Assembly: GCA_018969845.1 (NCBI GenBank)
Contig: JAGWXP010000006.1
Coordinates: forward strand, 1 to 33,470
Direction: 5' to 3'
DNA from: Lysobacteraceae bacterium
Lineage (GTDB): Bacteria; Pseudomonadota; Gammaproteobacteria; Xanthomonadales; Rhodanobacteraceae
Length of the DNA stretch: 33,470 bases
Below are positions 1 through 7,742 of the stretch, piece after piece. Under the pieces are notes generated by a model. The model was not told the origin of the DNA, did not search any database, and saw only the letters and a list, made by a program, of their open reading frames with translations. Position 1 is the stretch's first letter. Each line of letters opens with the position of its first letter. Position numbers and translations under genes: made by a program.

Positions 1-2
1 TG

Positions 3-1151
3 AACCGCGATGGCGAGGTCGTGCGTTCGACATTCCATGCGGCCGTGATGCGCTCACACGCACGCCTGACCTACACGCGCGTCTGGCAGGCGCTGGGCGA
101 AAACGATGCCGCGGCGCGCGCCGAACTGGCCGACGTGTTGCCGTATCTGGAACACCTGCATCAGCTCTACCGGATTCTGGCCAAGGCGCGCCAGCGCCGC
201 GGCGCGATCGATTTCGACAGCCGCGAGGTAAAGTTCCGTCTCGACAAGGCCGGTGCCGTGGTGCAGCTCGGCGCCGAGCCGCGCAATGACGCGCACAAGC
301 TGATCGAGGAGTGCATGATCGCAGCCAATGTCGAGGCGGCGAAATTCCTCGCTCAGCGCAAGATTCCGGCGTTGTATCGCGTGCATGCGCCGCCGCCCGA
401 AGCCAAGTACGAAGACCTGCTCGAATTCCTGCGCGAGTTTCATCTGAAGTTGCCGTCGCACGCGCAGGTGCAACCCAAGGATTTTTCCAGTTTGCTGAAG
501 AAAATTCGCGACCGCGCCGATGCCGGATTGATCCAGTCGGTGCTGCTGCGTTCGCAGTCGCTTGCTGTCTACAGCCCGCAGAATTCCGGGCATTTCGGTC
601 TGGCGCTGGATGCCTACGCGCATTTCACTTCGCCGATCCGCCGTTATCCCGACTTGCTCGTGCATCGCGCGATCCGCCATGCGCTGGCGAAGGGAAAGCC
701 GTCGGAATACATCTACACGCCGGGCGAGATGGCCAGTCTGGCCACGCACTGCTCGCAGAACGAGCGCCGCGCCGACGAGGCCGAACGCGACGTGGACGAG
801 CGCTACAAATGCGCGTGGATGGAAAAACACGTCGGCAGCGAGTTCGACGGCGTGGTGTCCGGCGTGACCTCGTTCGGTCTGTTCGTCGAACTGACGCAAT
901 CGCAGGTGAGTGGATTGGTGCACATCACGCAGTTGCCGAACGACTACTATCATTTCGATCCGGTGCGGCATTTGCTGACCGGCGAGCGGCGCGGACTGAA
1001 ATTCCGTCTCGGCGATGCGGTACGCGTGCAGGTGCTGCGCGCGAGTCTGGAGGATCGCAAGATCGACTTCAGGCTGGCGTCTGAAGCGCGCAACGAAATC
1101 TTCGCCGCTCCCGCCAGCGGGAGCGGCCGGCGCGCGCAGCGCACAGGGTGA
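3..1151 (+). CDS. rnr: Ribonuclease R, 3' portion (5' end outside window)
   Basis: Open from the window start in frame 3 (NRDGEVVRSTFHAAVMRSHARLTYTRVW...). RNB-domain motifs (YSPQNSGHFGLALDAYAHFTSPIRRYPDLLVHRAI) followed by an S1 domain (FDGVVSGVTSFGLFVEL). Confidence 0.95.
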   Translation, partial: NRDGEVVRSTFHAAVMRSHARLTYTRVWQALGENDAAARAELADVLPYLEHLHQLYRILAKARQRRGAIDFDSREVKFRLDKAGAVVQLGAEPRNDAHKLIEECMIAANVEAAKFLAQRKIPALYRVHAPPPEAKYEDLLEFLREFHLKLPSHAQVQPKDFSSLLKKIRDRADAGLIQSVLLRSQSLAVYSPQNSGHFGLALDAYAHFTSPIRRYPDLLVHRAIRHALAKGKPSEYIYTPGEMASLATHCSQNERRADEAERDVDERYKCAWMEKHVGSEFDGVVSGVTSFGLFVELTQSQVSGLVHITQLPNDYYHFDPVRHLLTGERRGLKFRLGDAVRVQVLRASLEDRKIDFRLASEARNEIFAAPASGSGRRAQRTG

Positions 1152-1213
1152 GGGTGGATGTGCCACCCACCACTCTCACCCCTTGCCCTCTCCCGCCAGC
1201 GGGAGAGGGGGAG
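1105..1213. repeat. Palindromic repeat cluster at rnr 3' end / rnr-rlmB gap
   Basis: ccgctcccgccagcgggagcgg (1105-1126), then gggtgagggtgg...ccacccaccactctcacccc, then ccctctcccgccagcgggagaggg. Confidence 0.75.
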
Positions 1214-1258
1214 TGATTGTCGCGCTGCGCGCGACTTCTGTATTTCATTGGAGCGGGC

Positions 1259-2005
1259 ATGAGCGGCGAGTTGATTTTCGGAATCCATTCCATCGAAGCG
1301 GCACTGACCCATGATCCGGCGAACGTGCTCGAGCTGTATCTGGAGAGCGACAGCCACAACGCACGCCTGAAGGAGCTATCCGATCGCGCGCGCGACGCCG
1401 GCGTGAAGCCGCATGCGCGCGACAAGGCCGCTCTCGACAAGATGACCGGTGGCGCGCGCCATCAGGGTGCGGTCGCGCGTTACCGCACGCCGCCGCCGCG
1501 CAACGAAAACGAGTTGACGGCGCTGGTCGAGAAAGCCGGTGCGCAGGCGTTGCTGCTCGTGCTTGATGGCGTGACCGATCCGCACAATCTCGGCGCCTGC
1601 CTGCGCAGTGCGGAAGCCGCTGGCGTCACCGCGGTCATCGTGCCCAAGGACAAGGCAGCCGGCATCACGCCCACCGTGCGCAAGGCATCGGCCGGAGCGG
1701 CCGACCGCATCGCCTTCTTCGCGGTGACGAATCTCGCGCGCTCGCTGAAAAACCTGAAGCAGGCCGGCGTGTGGCTGGTAGGTCTCGCCGGCGATGCTGA
1801 ACAGGATTTCTACGCGCTGGATCTGAGAGGTGCAACCGCCATCGTGATGGGCAGCGAAGGCGAGGGCATGCGCCGGCTCACGCGCGAAACTTGCGATTAC
1901 CTCGCCCATATTCCGATGCGCGGCAGCGTCGAGAGCCTCAACGTGTCGGTGGCGACCGGCGTGGCGCTGTTTGAGGCGCTGCGGCAGCGCGGGGCCAAAC
2001 CGTGA
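1259..2005 (+). CDS. rlmB: 23S rRNA (guanosine-2'-O-)-methyltransferase RlmB (SpoU/TrmH family)
   Basis: MSGELIFGIHSIEAAL..., LLLVLDGVTDPHNLGACLRSAEAAGV, IVMGSEGEGMRRLTRETCD, IPMRGSVESLNVSVATGVALFE. Directly downstream of rnr. Confidence 0.95.
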   Translation: MSGELIFGIHSIEAALTHDPANVLELYLESDSHNARLKELSDRARDAGVKPHARDKAALDKMTGGARHQGAVARYRTPPPRNENELTALVEKAGAQALLLVLDGVTDPHNLGACLRSAEAAGVTAVIVPKDKAAGITPTVRKASAGAADRIAFFAVTNLARSLKNLKQAGVWLVGLAGDAEQDFYALDLRGATAIVMGSEGEGMRRLTRETCDYLAHIPMRGSVESLNVSVATGVALFEALRQRGAKP

Positions 2006-2256
2006 CTATCCAGATGCATTGGCCGGACGCGATCGGGCTGCTCGGCGTTATCCTGATCCTGTTCGCGTATTTTCTGCTGCAGGCCGGACGCCTCCGCGGC
2101 AACGCACTGCCGTATCAATTGCTCAACGCGATCGGCGCGATTCTCGTGTTGGTGTCTCTGCTGTACGCCTTCAATCTGTCGGCGTTCCTGATGGAGTTGG
2201 CGTGGTTGCTCGTCAGCATCTACGGAATGGCGCGGAACCGCAAACGCAGCGCATGA
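2002..2256 (+). CDS. Small membrane protein (84 aa, about 3 TM helices; CBU_0592-like)
   Basis: GTG start overlaps the rlmB stop (GTGA). Hydrophobic segments IGLLGVILILFAYFLL, LLNAIGAILVLVSLLYAF, LMELAWLLVSIYGM. Confidence 0.7.
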   Translation: MTIQMHWPDAIGLLGVILILFAYFLLQAGRLRGNALPYQLLNAIGAILVLVSLLYAFNLSAFLMELAWLLVSIYGMARNRKRSA

Positions 2257-2311
2257 TAATTCGCGCCTCCGGTGGATGAGGGTAATGCATGATTTGGCAG
2301 GAGAGGGTATT

Positions 2312-2404
2312 CCGTTCGCGTTGAGCGTAGCTCGCGCGGCGAGCGAAGTCGAAACGCCAAGCCCTTCGACTTCGGCGCTTTGCGCCTACGCTCAGGGCGA
2401 ACGG
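2312..2404. repeat. Dispersed inverted-repeat element, family A copy 1
   Basis: ccgttcgcgttgagcgtag...cgaagtcgaaacg...cttcgacttcgg...ctacgctcagggcgaacgg. Related to 4494-4591 and to the reverse complement of 30817-30909. Confidence 0.85.
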
Positions 2405-2409
2405 TTCTA

Positions 2410-3360
2410 CTACAAATCCGCCAACTCCACATCCGTACCTTCGTTGATGCCTTCGAACAGGAACGTGGATAGATAACGCTCGCCGGTGTCAGGCAGCATG
2501 GTCAGGATCACGTCGCCGTGGCTGGCTTGCTTTGCCACCTCCAGTGCGGCGGCGAATGTAGCCCCGGAGGAAATGCCGCAGAAGATGCCTTCCTTGTGCG
2601 CCAACGCACGCGCGGTGTCGCGGGCAAGCGTGTCGTCAACCGTGAGGATGCGATCGGCGACCGATTTGTTGAGCACCGCGGGCACGAGGTCCGGCGTCCA
2701 GCCCTGGATCTTGTGCGGCTGCCATGGCTTGCCCGACAGCAATGCCGCGCCGGCGGGCTCGGCCGCGGCGATCTTGATCGATGGGCGGGCCAGCTTGAGC
2801 ATTTCGCCCGCGCCGGTGAGCGTGCCGCCCGTGCCCCAGCCGGTGACGAACCAGTCCAGGCGCTTGCCGGCGAAGTCCTGCAGGATTTCCGGGCCGGTCG
2901 TGCTGCGGTGGTAGGCAGGATTGGCTTCGTTCTCGAACTGCCGCGCCAGAAAGGCGCCATGCTTGGCCGCATAGGCTTCGGCGCGCTTGAGCATGCCGGT
3001 GCCGCGTTCGGCCGCCGGAATGAGGATCACCTTGGCACCGAGGGCGCGCATCAGCTTGCGCCGCTCGATCGAGAACGAATCGCTCATGAAGGCGACGAAC
3101 GGATAACCCTTGGCCGCGCACACCATGGCGAGCGCAATGCCGGTGTTGCCGGATGTGGCCTCGACCACGGTCTGTCCCGGTTTGAGCGTGCCGCGTGCCT
3201 CGGCGTCGAGGATGATGCCGATGGCAAGCCGATCCTTGACTGAGGACATCGGATTGAAAGCTTCGATCTTGACGTAGATGTCGACGCCTTTCGGCGCGAG
3301 GCGATTGATGCGCACGATCGGCGTACGGCCGATGGTTTCGAGTATGTTCTGGTAGATCAT
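2410..3360 (-). CDS. cysK: Cysteine synthase (O-acetylserine sulfhydrylase)
   Basis: MIYQNILETIGRTPIVRINRL, PLP lysine motif SSVKDR, VVEATSGNTGIALA, GTGGTLTGAG, GISSGATFAAAL. Confidence 0.93.
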   Translation of the reverse strand: MIYQNILETIGRTPIVRINRLAPKGVDIYVKIEAFNPMSSVKDRLAIGIILDAEARGTLKPGQTVVEATSGNTGIALAMVCAAKGYPFVAFMSDSFSIERRKLMRALGAKVILIPAAERGTGMLKRAEAYAAKHGAFLARQFENEANPAYHRSTTGPEILQDFAGKRLDWFVTGWGTGGTLTGAGEMLKLARPSIKIAAAEPAGAALLSGKPWQPHKIQGWTPDLVPAVLNKSVADRILTVDDTLARDTARALAHKEGIFCGISSGATFAAALEVAKQASHGDVILTMLPDTGERYLSTFLFEGINEGTDVELADL

Positions 3361-3502
3361 GGGTCACCTGGATGCGATTGGGAAGCAGATCGAGCGGTCG
3401 GCAGATGGCGATGCGCCAAGCACATCGCCCGAGCCTAGCGCCGCGCCGCCGCAAACGCAATTTGGACGTCCAAATTACCGGGGCTTTGGAGATTCCAAAA
3501 AC

Positions 3503-3784
3503 TCATTTGTCGCTGATGTACCTGGGCCCCTTGCCGTAGGCTTTTTCGTAGACACCCTTGCTGGCTCGGCGGTACTGGGTGAAGCCGTGCTTTTCCGCGT
3601 GGCCTTCTTTGAGCAGGTGGGAATTGCCGGCCGCAACATTCGGTGCGCAAATCACGCGCCGTACCGCAGCCCCGCACCGGGGGCATTGCGTCAACGGTGT
3701 CTCGGCGAGCTTTTGCAGCACGTCGAAATGCGCCTCGCAGTGCGGGCAACCTGTGGTGACAGCGGCATATTCGTGGATCGGCAT
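3503..3784 (-). CDS. FmdB-like zinc ribbon protein
   Basis: MPIHEYAAVTTGCPHCEAHFDVLQKLAETPLTQCPRCGAAVRRVI: two CxxC pairs in the FmdB-type N-terminal arrangement. Confidence 0.75.
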   Translation of the reverse strand: MPIHEYAAVTTGCPHCEAHFDVLQKLAETPLTQCPRCGAAVRRVICAPNVAAGNSHLLKEGHAEKHGFTQYRRASKGVYEKAYGKGPRYISDK

Positions 3785-3815
3785 GCTCACATGGTGGAAC
3801 CGCACCGCGACATTA

Positions 3816-4442
3816 TCAAGCGCCCGCTGCGTCGCTCATGCGCTTCCAGCGATTGACGATCTCGCAAAACAGCAGCGCCGTGCGCTCGGCGTCGTATACG
3901 GCCGAGTGCGCCTCGTCCGCGTTCCAATCGAAGCCCGCGGCCTGCACGGCGCGGCTGAGCACGGTCTGGCCATAAGCCAGGCCGCCGAGCGTGGCGGTGT
4001 CGAAGCAACTGAAAAGATGAAACGGACTGCGCTTGTGGCCGGTGCGGCGGATTGCGGCGTTGAGGAACGACAGGTCGAAGGCGGCGTTGTGGCCGACCAG
4101 GATGGCGCGCTGACAGCCGTATTCGCGCAGCGCCTTGCGGATCGGCCGGAAAATCAGATCCAGCGCCTCGCGTTCGGGAACTGCCGCGCGGAACGGGTGC
4201 GTTGGATCGATGCCGGTGATTTCCAGCGCGCGCGGATCGATGTTGGCGCCGGGAAACGGCTCGACGTGGGTGGAAACGACCGCTGCCGGATGCACCACGC
4301 CCGTCGCATCCATGTCGATCACGACCGCGGCGATTTCCAGCAGGGCATCGCGTTCACAATCGAAACCGCCGGTTTCCACATCGACCGCGACGGGCAGAAA
4401 ACCGCGGAAGCGTTCGGCGTATTTCGGCGCAGGTTCGGACAT
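3816..4442 (-). CDS. rnt: Ribonuclease T (DEDD exonuclease)
   Basis: [103 protein letters not shown]. Confidence 0.93.
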   Translation of the reverse strand: MSEPAPKYAERFRGFLPVAVDVETGGFDCERDALLEIAAVVIDMDATGVVHPAAVVSTHVEPFPGANIDPRALEITGIDPTHPFRAAVPEREALDLIFRPIRKALREYGCQRAILVGHNAAFDLSFLNAAIRRTGHKRSPFHLFSCFDTATLGGLAYGQTVLSRAVQAAGFDWNADEAHSAVYDAERTALLFCEIVNRWKRMSDAAGA

Positions 4443-4493
4443 GCGCCGAGGATACGCATTAGCTCGCACTGCGACAACGCGTTTTGTTTGAAC

Positions 4494-4591
4494 CCGTTCG
4501 GGCTGAGCGTGGCGCCGAAGGCGCGAAGTCGAAGCCCTCCGGTGCGGTAACTTCGACTTCGTCGTTTCACGGCTACGCTCAGTGCGAACGG
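4494..4591. repeat. Dispersed inverted-repeat element, family A copy 2
   Basis: ccgttcgggctgagcgtgg...gcgaagtcgaag...cttcgacttcg...ggctacgctcagtgcgaacgg, between the M14 peptidase 3' end and rnt. Confidence 0.8.
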
Positions 4592-4613
4592 CTAAACTCG
4601 GATCGTCCAATAA

Positions 4614-7343
4614 TCAATGGCTGGCTGCGGACGTCAGCGCATTCAACACCAACGCATAGCTGCCGATCGTCTCGCCGCGCCAGAACGGATTGCTGGCGAA
4701 CAGCAGCACGCGGCCGCGACCGTAATGCGCTTGCACGACCGCCGCGCGTTGCGCCATCGCCTCGCCCTGTTCGAGCAGGCCCGAGATCAGCAAGTCGTTC
4801 GCGTCGGCCCAGCGCACGATCGCTTCGGGCCGGTCGGCAGCGGGAATCACCAGCGGATTGTTGCGTTCCTGCTCGGCATTCAGCGGCAGCGCTTGCCACG
4901 GCTTGGCCTCTGGCAGCGACGGCGGGGTGGCATAGGGTCGGCCCTCGGGAATGTCGGCATCGTGCGGACCGCCGCGTCCGGTCGGACGCTGGAACTTGTC
5001 GGCGCGCGGCAGATCCTTGTCGCCGCCGATGAGGTTGCTGATCTCGAAGGACAGGCTGTGCGCGCTGTACATGGCGAAGGAGGCAGCGTAGCCGCGCACG
5101 ATCGGACTGGTCTTGTCCACCAGGTCGGCGCGCAGCACACTGCCGACCACACGCACGTTGCCGTGCGGCGTCACCGACACGCCGGGCGCGAGTCCGGCAT
5201 CGATGGCGAATTTCGCGGTGTCTTCGGAAGTAATCAGCAAGCCGCCGTCCGCGACGAAGCGCTTGAGGTTCGTCAGCCCTGCCTCGCCGAGGCCCGGGCG
5301 GATATCCGGCGTCGAATCGATGCGACCGAGATTCGGCGTCAGCTTCGTCGTCTGCCACGGCAGCGGATTGCCGTACATCGGCAGGCCGTCGACAATGTCC
5401 TGCAGGCTGGCGCCGCCGATCGGCCCGAACAGGATGGCGTCGTACTTGCCGCGCAGATTTTTTTCGCGCGCAACGGTCTGCGTGCTGATGTAGTCGTACT
5501 TGACGCCGAGCTTGTCCAGCGCCATGCGCCACCAGCCTTCGGTTTGCGTATCGAGCCAGGTGTGCATGATGGCGATGCGCGGCAGTTTGCCGCTGACGCC
5601 AAGGCCTGCGGGATCGAACGCCGGTGACGTCGGCGCATCGGCACGTTGCATCGGCACGCTCAGCACGGCAGGATCGGCAATGCGCACGACGGTGGTGCCG
5701 AACAGGTCGCCGAACGACCAGCCGGTGTCGTCGTAGGGATGTTTCTGCGGATCGTCCGGGGCCCAGTACTGGCGATCCAGCAGGGTGTCGGCGACGCGCG
5801 AGTAGGGTTGGTCCATGCGCACGATCCAGCTGCCGGCCGGAAAGCGGCGCGCGGCGGTCCTGATTGGCGGCGGCTCGGTCGGCTGCACGGCCGCATCCGC
5901 CGGCGCGGGCGCCTGCGCGCTGAACGCGGCATTGGCGCGACTGAGCTCGACATGCTGCTTCGCCAGCACACGCAGCAATTCCGCCTGCGCACCCGGATGT
6001 GCATCGTCTGCCGGCAACACATAGGCGGCGGGTCCTGCGAGCTGCGGCTTTTCGACCGAGCGCTTCGATTTCAGCCAGAAATTGCTCAGGTATTTGCGCT
6101 CGTTGCGCGCGAAATAGTCGAGCGCGGTCAGCAGTCCCGTCTGTGTGTAGTTGTTGTTGTCGCGTTGCGACCACAGCACTTTGGGCAAGGGCGGATTGGG
6201 CTTGTACCAGGTACGCGCGTATTCGTCGGGAGCAAGGATGCGCTCGACCGTATCGGCACCGTCGTTGCCGAAGGTCTCGTACAAGCGGCTGATGCCGTTG
6301 TGCGTGGCAGCGATGAACATCAGATAGGCCGGGCTCCAGGTATCGAAATTGCCGTGCGTGAACACGCCCGGCATGCCGAACTTGGTCAACTGTTCGACGT
6401 TGTTCCAGCCGAGCTCTTGCCATTCGCTGGTCAGGATCGGATCGATCCAGGCGTTGTACGGGCCCGCGCCGACGGTGTTGTCGTAAAGGAACGGCACCGA
6501 TTCGTGCAGGTCGTGCAGCACCTGCGCATGCCAGCCGACGTAGGTGTCGAGTACATTCCTGGTCAGGTCCAGCGTCACGCCCATCGCATCGCGGTTATTG
6601 TCGTGCGCGACGTAATGACCCCAGTACATCAGTGGCGGATAGTTCTCGTGCGGATGTGCGCGGTGCCAGCGGTACAAATCCACCATGCGATCGCGGCCGT
6701 CCGCTTCCACCACCGGCGTGATCAAGGTGATCACATGCGAGCGGATGTAGCGGATGTAGGGAGCGTCGTCCACGGCGAGGCGGTAAGCCAGTTCCATCAC
6801 CGAGGTCGGCGAACCGGTCTCGGTGGAATGGATGGTCGCCGTGATGTAATAGACCGGCGTGGTCTGTTTGATGATTTGCGCGGCTTTCGCATCATCCATG
6901 CCCAGCGTGCGCGGATCGGCGAGTTGGGCGAGCCGCGCCTTGTTCGCATCCAAATCGTTGATCAAGGACTCGTCGGCGATGGCGACCGCGATCATTTCGC
7001 GGCCCTCTTCGGTGTGGCCGATCGTGAACACTTTCACGCGCGGCGTGGCTTTCTCCAGCATCCGGAAGTAGCGGTACACGTCTTCCGCATAAGGCAGATT
7101 GTTCGGCGCGCCTGCGATGTAGCCCAGCGCTTTTTCCGGCGTCGGCACCGTCTTGGATGCCGGCAGGTAGTCGGTCAGAGGCGAATTGAAGTACGGCTGC
7201 GTCGTGTACTCGGCGATCTTGGCCGTGTAGGCCTGATCCACCGGTTGCTGTGGGTCACGGGCGTAGTGGTCGTCGGCGGTTGCCACGAACGGCCACGTGG
7301 TCGCGCAAGCAGCGAGCAACAATCGCTGAAAGAACAGACGCAT
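4614..7343 (-). CDS. Secreted M14-family metallopeptidase with C-terminal class I glutamine amidotransferase-like region
   Basis: Signal peptide MRLFFQRLLLAACATTWPFVATA. Zinc-site HSTE motif in YYITATIHSTETGSPTSVMELAYRL. C-terminal PRIAIMHTWLDTQTEGWWRMALDKLGVKYDYIS...LKRFVADGGLLIT. Confidence 0.82.
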   Translation of the reverse strand: MRLFFQRLLLAACATTWPFVATADDHYARDPQQPVDQAYTAKIAEYTTQPYFNSPLTDYLPASKTVPTPEKALGYIAGAPNNLPYAEDVYRYFRMLEKATPRVKVFTIGHTEEGREMIAVAIADESLINDLDANKARLAQLADPRTLGMDDAKAAQIIKQTTPVYYITATIHSTETGSPTSVMELAYRLAVDDAPYIRYIRSHVITLITPVVEADGRDRMVDLYRWHRAHPHENYPPLMYWGHYVAHDNNRDAMGVTLDLTRNVLDTYVGWHAQVLHDLHESVPFLYDNTVGAGPYNAWIDPILTSEWQELGWNNVEQLTKFGMPGVFTHGNFDTWSPAYLMFIAATHNGISRLYETFGNDGADTVERILAPDEYARTWYKPNPPLPKVLWSQRDNNNYTQTGLLTALDYFARNERKYLSNFWLKSKRSVEKPQLAGPAAYVLPADDAHPGAQAELLRVLAKQHVELSRANAAFSAQAPAPADAAVQPTEPPPIRTAARRFPAGSWIVRMDQPYSRVADTLLDRQYWAPDDPQKHPYDDTGWSFGDLFGTTVVRIADPAVLSVPMQRADAPTSPAFDPAGLGVSGKLPRIAIMHTWLDTQTEGWWRMALDKLGVKYDYISTQTVAREKNLRGKYDAILFGPIGGASLQDIVDGLPMYGNPLPWQTTKLTPNLGRIDSTPDIRPGLGEAGLTNLKRFVADGGLLITSEDTAKFAIDAGLAPGVSVTPHGNVRVVGSVLRADLVDKTSPIVRGYAASFAMYSAHSLSFEISNLIGGDKDLPRADKFQRPTGRGGPHDADIPEGRPYATPPSLPEAKPWQALPLNAEQERNNPLVIPAADRPEAIVRWADANDLLISGLLEQGEAMAQRAAVVQAHYGRGRVLLFASNPFWRGETIGSYALVLNALTSAASH

Positions 7344-7426
7344 GTGCACTCCGGAAATGTGGGCACGACGGCCCGCGAGCATAGCGGCCGGCCGGCGGCG
7401 TGTCATGGCCGAAGGTCATGGGGCGA

Positions 7427-7455
7427 TTGAAAGCGCCCATACGGCGTGGGAGAAT
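7427..7455 (+). promoter_or_regulatory. Candidate sigma70 promoter for the thrS leader transcript
   Basis: TTGAAA (7427-7432), 17-nt spacer, GAGAAT (7450-7455). Placed to start transcription about 45 nt before the Thr-rich leader ORF. Confidence 0.4.
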
Positions 7456-7507
7456 CGCCTCAAATGATGGCGAGGTGGCGCGCGGGTAACCGCCGTCGAG
7501 CGCGCGA

Positions 7508-7534
7508 CATGGAAACTAGAACAGCCAACACGTA
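7508..7534 (+). CDS. Candidate threonine-rich leader peptide METRTANT upstream of thrS
   Basis: ATG GAA ACT AGA ACA GCC AAC ACG TAA: 3 of 8 codons are Thr. Weak SD-like GAG at 7498-7500. Followed 23 nt later by a strong terminator. Confidence 0.55.
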
Positions 7535-7557
7535 ACGGTCAGCGCGTTCCGCTCGAC

Positions 7558-7584
7558 GAAAGGGCGCGTTGCGCCCTTTTTGTT
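7558..7584 (+). terminator. Rho-independent terminator (candidate attenuator) upstream of thrS
   Basis: AAAAGGGCGC-GTT-GCGCCCTTTTT, perfect 10-bp stem with T-run, 159 nt before the thrS ATG. Confidence 0.85.
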
Positions 7585-7606
7585 GCGCGATCAATTGTTG
7601 AATTGC

Positions 7607-7720
7607 GTCATTCGGGCAGGGATTGCCGGAATCCAGACTGCATGGATGCCAACGAGACGCTCGAGCAACCCGAGCTCTTGCCGTCCAGGGCTTCTGGGCT
7701 CCGGCATTGCTTGCCGGAGC
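7607..7720. repeat. REP/BIME-like element in the thrS 5' region
   Basis: gtcattcgggcagggattgccggaatccagactgcatggatgc (7607-7649) matches the reverse complement of 33181-33223 at 40/43 positions. Second hairpin gctccggca-ttgct-tgccggagc at 7698-7720. Confidence 0.85.
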
Positions 7721-7742
7721 GACGAGCAACGAGGAATTCCCA

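Noticed and set aside
4579-6423. 614-aa minus-strand ORF in another frame of the M14 gene
   Set aside because: Arg/Ala/His-rich frame artefact overlapping a well-supported CDS.
5646-7430. 594-aa plus-strand ORF opposite the M14 gene
   Set aside because: Antisense shadow; no signal, domain or start context.
7440-7742. T-box riboswitch upstream of thrS
   Set aside because: No T-box consensus or specifier-loop architecture seen; a short Thr leader ORF plus terminator explains the region better.
7623-7742. N-terminal extension of ThrS
   Set aside because: Encoded by the REP-like element; the conserved TGS domain begins at ATG 7743.
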